NCBI GenBank assembly: GCA_937890875.1
Contig: CALAEB010000430.1
Location: 1-10,469, forward strand
DNA length: 10,469 nucleotides
Direction: 5' to 3'
DNA from: an uncultured Anaerolineaceae bacterium
GTDB lineage: Bacteria; Chloroflexota; Anaerolineae; Anaerolineales; Anaerolineaceae
Shown here: piece after piece, positions 5,869 through 10,469 of the stretch
How positions within the stretch are numbered: position 1 is the stretch's first letter
Layout: each line of letters begins with the position of its first letter
The notes under the pieces: model-generated
The model's input: the letters and a program-made list of their open reading frames with translations, nothing else
The model's database searches: none
What the model was told of the DNA's origin: nothing
Made by a program: the position numbers and the translations under genes

Positions 5869-8145
5869 CTATTTTTTGCCGAATAACCAGATTTTCTGCC
5901 CGTCGGAATATATTTTCGGTTCGCCGTATTGGGTATAGTTGAAGATCAGCGGCGCCGCGCTGCATTGCGTTTCACCGCAGAAAACTTTCTGAAGATATTT
6001 CTCCCATTCAAGGATGTCGTCATCGCCGCCCAGAAGGATCAGATTGGCTGAGGCGATTAAATCTTCCCTCCCGAGCTTTTGAATGTTTTTCATGGATATT
6101 CCCATGGGTATAAAAATGTGCAAATTTCCATAGTGGACCTGCCATCCGCGTCTTTTAAGGTAAGTGACCGGAACATCCAGCCCAACAGTCCCGGCCTGCA
6201 GATGGAATCCGGGCTTGAGTTGGGCCAGGCCGTTTGCGGCGGTATCCAACCCCGGCTGCGGGTGGATTCCATTCAGGTAAATATGAGCCGGCAAGTCGGA
6301 AGTTGTCTCAATGAATTCTGCCCGCATCCATTTTTCCGGGAAATCGATGAAAGCTCCCGCAACCCGGCCGGTTTCCAGCCAGTGCATGGTGAGCATATCC
6401 TTTGCCGCATAATTGGTGCTTCCCGGAGCGATCCAGAAGATCTGATGCTGCGGTGTGCGGATCTGGATCTGCGGGCTTGCCGCTGACCCGGAAAATGTGA
6501 CGCGCAGGCGCGTATCGCTCAGCTCCAATGCGGTTTTCCAAAGGAGAATGTTCAGGAAAAAAAGCAGGATTAATCCGCGCTGCGCCAATTTTTCCCGATC
6601 CCATTGCCGCATGCGGTCGCGGCGGATCCATGCCAGAAGCAGCGTACCAATGATAAGCCAGGCTGTTCCGGCTGAAATCCCGGCATAACCGGATGCCCAG
6701 GGAATCCCGGCACAAAACCGGACGGCGCGGATTGTGAAGGCCGGCGCGGGCCAGACGAAGGCCGCGGCCAGCGCACCGGCGGGTTCGAAAACCATTCCAC
6801 AGAGAAGCGAGAAAAGCCCGCCGAGCATGATGATGGATTGAAAAGGTGTGATCAACAGGTTGGCAAAAAGTGAAATCAGTGAAATCTGATGAAACGCGGC
6901 CGCCGAAATCCAAACGGTAAAAATCTGCGCGGCGATCGAAATCAGCAGCAGTTCGTCCGTCAGTTCCACAATTCTTTCCTGGATGGTTTCCGGAATGACC
7001 GGGATCCGGCTGAGCAGACGTGTGACCAGCCTTCGCATCGGATCTTTGAACAGCAGAATTCCGATGGTCGCTGTGGCGGACAGCTGCAAACTGATCTCAA
7101 ATAATGCGCCGGGATTAAACAATGCAATTGCGGTTATTGACCATAGCAGCGAGCGGATGCCGTTGGTTTTTCTCCCCAGTGTCAGTCCGAAAATCGTGAA
7201 GGAACCCATCAAAGCCGCGCGCAGGATCGCCGGGTTTCCGCCGGTCAGAACAGCATAAAAGAAAACCACCGGAATCAGCGTAAGCTGTCCCCACCAGCGC
7301 GGAATCAGCAGATGGATCATTTTCATCAGCAGCCAGGTCAGCACCGCAAAATTTGCCCCGCTGATCGCGACGACATGGGCCGTTCCTGTCCTTTGAAAGG
7401 CGTCTTCGATATCGGATGGAATCCGGCTCTCGTCTCCCAACAGGATTCCGGCCATCAGCGCGTTTTCCGGCGCCGGATAAATCCGGTACACTTTTTCCAA
7501 AAGCAGCGCACGGAGACGGAAAATCAGGGTAAAAAGCGGGTTCCCGTTGTTTTCGGACAGCTTTTCAATTCGCGGGCTGTACATCATCACGCCGAATCCC
7601 TGTTGACGCAGGTATCGAAAATAGGAAGCGGGACTGCCCGCTCTGATCAGGGTCGGCTTCCCCGTTAACGAGATCCGGTCGCCGTATTGATAGCTTTCCT
7701 CAGCCCAATAAACGACCGCCATCACATTGCCGGAAAAAGGCGGCGGGTCCTGACCCGGTGATCGGTCCGGGCGGATCTCAAAATAAGTCCGGTTGGTGCG
7801 GATCTCCGGCGGCTGCTGAATGACGCCGCTGACGGTTATTTCTTCCGGAAGCGGCGTTGGTCCGGCGGACGCGGCGTTTCCGGAAGTGTTCAGAACTGTC
7901 CACGTGCCGGCTGCACAAAAAAAGGTCAGCAGAAACAATCCACGGGAAACGCGTTTGACAGGCTGTTCGAGGACATAATTTTTTGCTTTTTTGTTGGCGA
8001 TCAGGAAGAGAAGCAGAGAGGAAAAAGCGGCGCCCAGCCACGCTGGCATTGAAAGATTCAGCTTTTGCGCTGTCCAGATGCCGGCCAGGATTGCTCCCGG
8101 AAGAAATGTGTTGATCCGGGCGGGCGGCGGATTATCGTTTGTCAC
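5869..8145 (-). CDS. comEC: ComEC/Rec2-family DNA-uptake channel protein with degenerate C-terminal domain
   Basis: ComEC forms the inner-membrane channel through which single-stranded DNA enters in natural transformation. Counting from the GTG at 8145 (758 residues): N-terminal helices at about 14-50 and 70-85; a DUF4131/OB-like extracellular region at about 100-195 (VSGVIQQPPEI onward); and the competence domain from about 228, with GILLGDESRIPSDIEDAFQR, RTGTAHVVAISGANF at 252-266, NPAILRAALM at 304-313 and QLSATATIGILLF at 354-366, followed by more helices to about 540. The C-terminal 210 residues align in position with the usual metallo-beta-lactamase-like domain and begin LRVTF, but the expected DVGQGDA is SGSAASP and no HxHxDH exists, so metal binding is probably lost. 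A TTG at 8196 is an alternative start; GTG 8145 gives a 14-base overlap with gtrA and an N-terminus just before the first helix. It ends in TAG. Confidence 0.88.
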   Translation of the reverse strand: MTNDNPPPARINTFLPGAILAGIWTAQKLNLSMPAWLGAAFSSLLLFLIANKKAKNYVLEQPVKRVSRGLFLLTFFCAAGTWTVLNTSGNAASAGPTPLPEEITVSGVIQQPPEIRTNRTYFEIRPDRSPGQDPPPFSGNVMAVVYWAEESYQYGDRISLTGKPTLIRAGSPASYFRYLRQQGFGVMMYSPRIEKLSENNGNPLFTLIFRLRALLLEKVYRIYPAPENALMAGILLGDESRIPSDIEDAFQRTGTAHVVAISGANFAVLTWLLMKMIHLLIPRWWGQLTLIPVVFFYAVLTGGNPAILRAALMGSFTIFGLTLGRKTNGIRSLLWSITAIALFNPGALFEISLQLSATATIGILLFKDPMRRLVTRLLSRIPVIPETIQERIVELTDELLLISIAAQIFTVWISAAAFHQISLISLFANLLITPFQSIIMLGGLFSLLCGMVFEPAGALAAAFVWPAPAFTIRAVRFCAGIPWASGYAGISAGTAWLIIGTLLLAWIRRDRMRQWDREKLAQRGLILLFFLNILLWKTALELSDTRLRVTFSGSAASPQIQIRTPQHQIFWIAPGSTNYAAKDMLTMHWLETGRVAGAFIDFPEKWMRAEFIETTSDLPAHIYLNGIHPQPGLDTAANGLAQLKPGFHLQAGTVGLDVPVTYLKRRGWQVHYGNLHIFIPMGISMKNIQKLGREDLIASANLILLGGDDDILEWEKYLQKVFCGETQCSAAPLIFNYTQYGEPKIYSDGQKIWLFGKK

Positions 8146-8524
8146 CGAAGGCTGCCGCACGGTTAATAAAAAATTGAACCAAAGCGACAAAAACAACGGA
8201 GAACATTTTTGTCAGCAGAATATCCGCCCCGATCCGCTGACCGAGGAACAGAATCAGCGAAGAAAGTCCCAATCCGAAGAGCCCGGTCAGGTAAAAAGCC
8301 GCGAACCTTGTCTTCAGCTGGTCGGTTTTGCGGAAATTGTAGCGGCTGTTGAGAAAAAAGCTCAGAAATATGCCGCAATGGACGCTGATGACGTTCGACA
8401 CGAATTCATTAAAATGAAGCGCGTTGACAAGGACTGCAAAGACCGCCGTGTCGAAACCGGCGCTGATTGCGCCGATAATGCCATAGAAAAACAGCGTGCG
8501 CAGAAAGGCTTTATCGAGTTTCAT
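8132..8524 (-). CDS. GtrA-family small membrane protein
   Basis: A 130-residue protein with four predicted transmembrane helices (about 10-33, 40-58, 75-95 and 106-124), matching GtrA/DPMS-type proteins that are thought to flip or help handle polyprenyl-phosphate-linked sugars. Family-like features are YGIIGAISAGFDTAVF at 14-29, SFFLNSRYNF at 55-64 between helices 2 and 3, and the C-terminal VQFFINRAAAF at 116-126. The ATG at 8524 lies inside the end of the phosphatase gene (14-base overlap), with only GGGA adjacent, so it is probably translated by coupling. Its own end overlaps the comEC start by 14 bases. No glycosyltransferase is adjacent, but the soluble GT2 at 2981-3709 is a possible partner. 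Family assignment is firm; substrate is unknown. Confidence 0.88.
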   Translation of the reverse strand: MKLDKAFLRTLFFYGIIGAISAGFDTAVFAVLVNALHFNEFVSNVISVHCGIFLSFFLNSRYNFRKTDQLKTRFAAFYLTGLFGLGLSSLILFLGQRIGADILLTKMFSVVFVALVQFFINRAAAFGDKR

Positions 8525-9320
8525 TCCCGGTTTCGCTTTTTTGAATGGCGATTTTCATCTCGTTCAGCAGGATCGGATGCAGCGTCGGGTTGGCGAGCAG
8601 GAACTCATAGGGCGGCTTGAAACAGTCTGGATTCCCCTGCAAATCGGTGATGACCGCGCCGGCTTCTTCGGCGATCACAAATCCGGCCGCCACATCCCAT
8701 GCGGACATGCGCATTTCCCACATGGCATCCAGACGTCCGGCGGCGGTATAAGCAATTTCCAGCGCGGCCGAACCCATCCGGCGCACCCCGGCAGTTTTCA
8801 GCATGAAGTGTTTGAAGACGGTGAAATTATCTTTTCCCATTTCGACCAGTTTCATGCTGAACCCGGTGGCCATCAGCGCGGTCCGCGGGTTTGTCTCCGC
8901 GGAAACGGTGATAGGACGTCCGTTGCAAAATGCGCCTTTGCCTTTTTCAGCGTAAAAGCATTCGTCGCGCATCGGGTCATAGATGACGCCCATGGTCAGT
9001 CGGTTCTGATGCGCATAGGCGATCGAAACACAAAAATACGGCACGCCATGGGCATAGTTCATCGTTCCGTCCAACGGGTCAATATACCAGGCATGTTCGG
9101 CGTCGCCGTTGTGCAGGCCGCTTTCTTCTGAAAGGACGGTATGTCCGGGCGCGAGCACCGCGAGCCTTTCTAAGATAAATTTTTCGGATTGCCGGTCGAT
9201 TTCGGTGACCGGGTCCTGGATGCCTTTTTGCGTGACTTGATGGAGTTTGCCGAGTCCGTCGGCCAGAATCTGGCCGGCTTGTTTGGCGAGGATGCAGATA
9301 TCGTGGATTTCAGGTTTCAT
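8511..9320 (-). CDS. Inositol-monophosphatase-family phosphatase
   Basis: A 269-residue Mg2+-dependent, Li+-sensitive-type sugar-phosphate phosphatase of the IMPase/FBPase/CysQ superfamily, cytosolic; myo-inositol 1-phosphate is the family's default substrate, but others are possible. Counting from ATG 9320, motif A is LSEES with E65, the DPLDGTMNY motif holds D81 and D84, and the C-terminal WDVAAG motif holds D209, together giving the full metal-binding set. DPVTEID (36-42) is the upstream family motif. ATG 9320 is preferred over the in-frame TTG at 9335, although the GGA-type ribosome site is weak. It heads a tight minus-strand run, phosphatase-gtrA-comEC, with a 14-base overlap to gtrA. 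The candidate promoter at 9353-9372 is just upstream. Confidence 0.93.
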   Translation of the reverse strand: MKPEIHDICILAKQAGQILADGLGKLHQVTQKGIQDPVTEIDRQSEKFILERLAVLAPGHTVLSEESGLHNGDAEHAWYIDPLDGTMNYAHGVPYFCVSIAYAHQNRLTMGVIYDPMRDECFYAEKGKGAFCNGRPITVSAETNPRTALMATGFSMKLVEMGKDNFTVFKHFMLKTAGVRRMGSAALEIAYTAAGRLDAMWEMRMSAWDVAAGFVIAEEAGAVITDLQGNPDCFKPPYEFLLANPTLHPILLNEMKIAIQKSETGNETR

Positions 9321-9352
9321 GGATTTTCCGTTCAATCATTTGATCTTTCAGA

Positions 9353-9372
9353 ATTATAATCCACCGCGGTGG
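9353..9372 (-). promoter_or_regulatory. TATAAT box with adjacent 12-base palindrome, upstream of the phosphatase operon
   Basis: On the minus strand a perfect TATAAT (9358-9353) lies about 33 bases before the ATG, giving a start near 9346. Between it and the poor -35 region sits CCACCGCGGTGG (9361-9372), a perfect 12-base palindrome of operator type. ATTATAAT is itself symmetric, so a rightward TATAAT also exists at 9355-9360, without a useful -35. Confidence 0.5.
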
Positions 9373-9585
9373 GAAAACGATTATTTGAAGGAAGAGCAAT
9401 GGGAAATCAGAAGAACAATAAATTTTCTTTTTCACTTTGAACCTGTGTAAAATTAGAAAAGGCTAATAAAAAGGCAGCTCTTTTTTTGGCGGAATTGCCG
9501 GGGAAGGACAGGGATCATCGGATACCGAATGATTTCCGGCCAATCTGCTGAATACAGAGCCCGATATACATAATTGGAGGAGTGA

Positions 9586-10335
9586 ATGATTAAAATTACG
9601 GCCTTGGGGACAAATGGCTGGTTTGACACGCAGACCGGCAGCACGACCTGTATGATGGTCCAGACCGATTCGTATACATTGATTCTTGACGCGGGATATG
9701 GGATCGCGAAAATAAAGCAGCTGGTGGATTTTTCCAAACCGGCGTACCTGTTTCTCTCGCATCTGCATCTTGATCATGTGATCGGGCTGCACACATTGGA
9801 TTATTTTGGATTCGAACATCCGCTGACGCTCGTCGCGCCCTTGGGCGGGAAAAAAGATCTGCTGGATTTGCTGCGCCCGCCGTTCACCACCAACTGGGAA
9901 CGGATCCCCTACAAAGTCAATATTCTGGAAGCGGAGGAGCTTGATTCGTTCGGTTTCCCGTTCGGCGTCAAGGCGCTTCCGTTGGTACACGTCGTGCCGG
10001 ACACCGGTTACCGTTTCGAAATTGAAGGGAAAAGTATTGTTTACCTGCTGGATACCGGTTACTGTGAAAACGCGGTCACGCTGGCGAAGGATGCGGATTT
10101 TGTCATTACGGAGAGCGGATTCCTGCCGGGCGAGATCGACGAAGGCTGGCCGCACATGAACCCGGAATCGGCCGCCAGGCTGGCGGTTGCGGCGAACGCA
10201 AAGCAGATGCTGCTGATCCATTTCGGCGCCGCGCTTTATGATACCATTGCCAAGCGGCAGCAGGCGGTGGATACCGGACGGAAAATCTATCCCAATCTCA
10301 TCATGGGGCTGGACAATATGGAGTTTATCCTCTGA
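9586..10335 (+). CDS. Metallo-beta-lactamase-fold hydrolase, RNase Z-like
   Basis: A 249-residue soluble zinc hydrolase. The metal motif SHLHLDHVIGLH gives H59, H61, D63 and H64; further ligands are H135 in LPLVHVV, D156 in YLLDTGY and H212 in LLIHFG. The stretch HMNPESAARLAVAANAKQMLLIHFG (190 onward) follows the RNase Z/ElaC pattern of a histidine, an EAA-like helix and a final histidine, so the nearest group is RNase Z-like phosphodiesterases. The flexible exosite arm of true tRNA 3'-endonucleases is not evident, so tRNA processing is not assured. GGAGG lies five bases before the ATG. It stands alone: the gene upstream is divergent and a 27-bp inverted repeat follows. The actual substrate is undetermined. 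Confidence 0.9.
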   Translation: MIKITALGTNGWFDTQTGSTTCMMVQTDSYTLILDAGYGIAKIKQLVDFSKPAYLFLSHLHLDHVIGLHTLDYFGFEHPLTLVAPLGGKKDLLDLLRPPFTTNWERIPYKVNILEAEELDSFGFPFGVKALPLVHVVPDTGYRFEIEGKSIVYLLDTGYCENAVTLAKDADFVITESGFLPGEIDEGWPHMNPESAARLAVAANAKQMLLIHFGAALYDTIAKRQQAVDTGRKIYPNLIMGLDNMEFIL

Positions 10336-10352
10336 CAGAATGCCAAAGACGG

Positions 10353-10411
10353 CTTCAACGGAACAATAAAAAATACGCCTTTCCGGCGTATTTTTTATTG
10401 TTCCGTTGAAG
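10353..10411. terminator. 27-bp perfect inverted repeat, bidirectional terminator
   Basis: Bases 10353-10379 and 10385-10411 are exact reverse complements over a five-base loop (TTTCC). The arms hold an A6 tract and its complementary T6 tract, so a GC-capped hairpin with T-run can form on both strands. It begins 17 bases after the upstream gene's stop and ends three bases before the stop of the convergent gene, as expected for a shared terminator. Confidence 0.88.
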
Positions 10412-10414
10412 ATT

Positions 10415-10468
10415 TCAGATCATTGGTTTTTCCCAGACTTCCGGTGTTTCAAGTCCGAGAATTCTGAC
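10415..10468 (-). CDS. 3' end of an unidentified minus-strand gene
   Basis: Reading leftward from 10468 the frame gives VRILGLETPEVWEKPMI and then TGA (10417-10415). The residue composition is protein-like, and the frame stops right at the terminator arm, convergent with the hydrolase gene. Only 17 codons are visible, too few to name a family. Confidence 0.55.
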   Translation of the reverse strand, partial: VRILGLETPEVWEKPMI

Positions 10469-10469
10469 G

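Noticed and set aside
8194..8196. TTG start for comEC
   Set aside because: It lies deep within gtrA with no ribosome site; the GTG at 8145 fits the first helix and the short-overlap style of this operon better, though this is not certain.
7991..9131. Two overlapping plus-strand open frames across gtrA and the phosphatase
   Set aside because: They shadow genes with clear catalytic and membrane motifs on the minus strand; their products show no fold-like pattern.
9420..9490. A/T-rich stretch with TTGAAC and TAAAAT as a promoter for the hydrolase gene
   Set aside because: The boxes do not sit at a workable spacing from each other, so I do not call a promoter.
9463..10221. Long minus-strand open frame opposite the hydrolase gene
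   Set aside because: Arg/Gln-rich product without a domain; the opposite strand has a complete metal-site motif and ribosome site. It is a mirror frame.
1..10469. CRISPR array, transposon, phage or defence system
   Set aside because: No spaced direct repeats, transposase, integrase, toxin-antitoxin or nuclease-helicase cassette is seen; the genes are housekeeping, transport and competence types.

Overview
The window looks like an ordinary bacterial chromosome segment, densely packed, with Shine-Dalgarno-led genes and TAA/TGA/TAG all used as stops. The mix of a plant/cyanobacterial-type GlgC, an ALG5-like soluble glycosyltransferase and a polyamine/iron-type ABC importer would fit an Anaerolineae-like Chloroflexota or a similar anaerobic heterotroph. 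That is inference from gene character only; no taxonomic marker is present.

Left part (1-2500). The 3' part of a solute-binding protein gene is followed, after a strong intergenic hairpin (851-905), by an inner-membrane permease gene of the same importer. The usual second permease and ATPase are not seen. After about 320 bases with no supported gene comes a convergent minus-strand gene for a small two-helix membrane protein of unknown function (2104-2469), with a doubtful 70-codon ORF upstream of it.

Middle-left (2850-4410). A good sigma-70-type promoter drives tRNA-Pro(UGG). Nine bases after the tRNA starts a family 2 glycosyltransferase gene, whose stop overlaps the start of rnhB (RNase HII). 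The unit ends at a symmetric terminator (4356-4406) shared with the convergent glgC. tRNA, glycosyltransferase and rnhB probably form one transcription unit.

Minus-strand block (4448-9320). Reading leftward: an inositol-monophosphatase-family gene, a gtrA-family gene and comEC, each overlapping the next by 14 bases, then a 143-base gap and glgC. The phosphatase gene is preceded by a TATAAT box next to a perfect 12-base palindrome. ComEC has its OB-like region and competence channel domain, but its C-terminal metallo-beta-lactamase-like domain has lost the metal-binding motif.

Right end (9586-10469). A stand-alone RNase Z-like metallo-beta-lactamase-fold hydrolase gene ends at a 27-bp perfect inverted repeat, a likely bidirectional terminator. 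Beyond it, the last codons of another minus-strand gene run off the edge.

I found no CRISPR array, transposase, phage gene or defence cassette. The points most worth checking are the metal-site loss in ComEC, the tRNA-headed operon with an almost leaderless glycosyltransferase gene, the in-frame TAG at the very start of the binding-protein frame, and the apparently incomplete ABC transporter.
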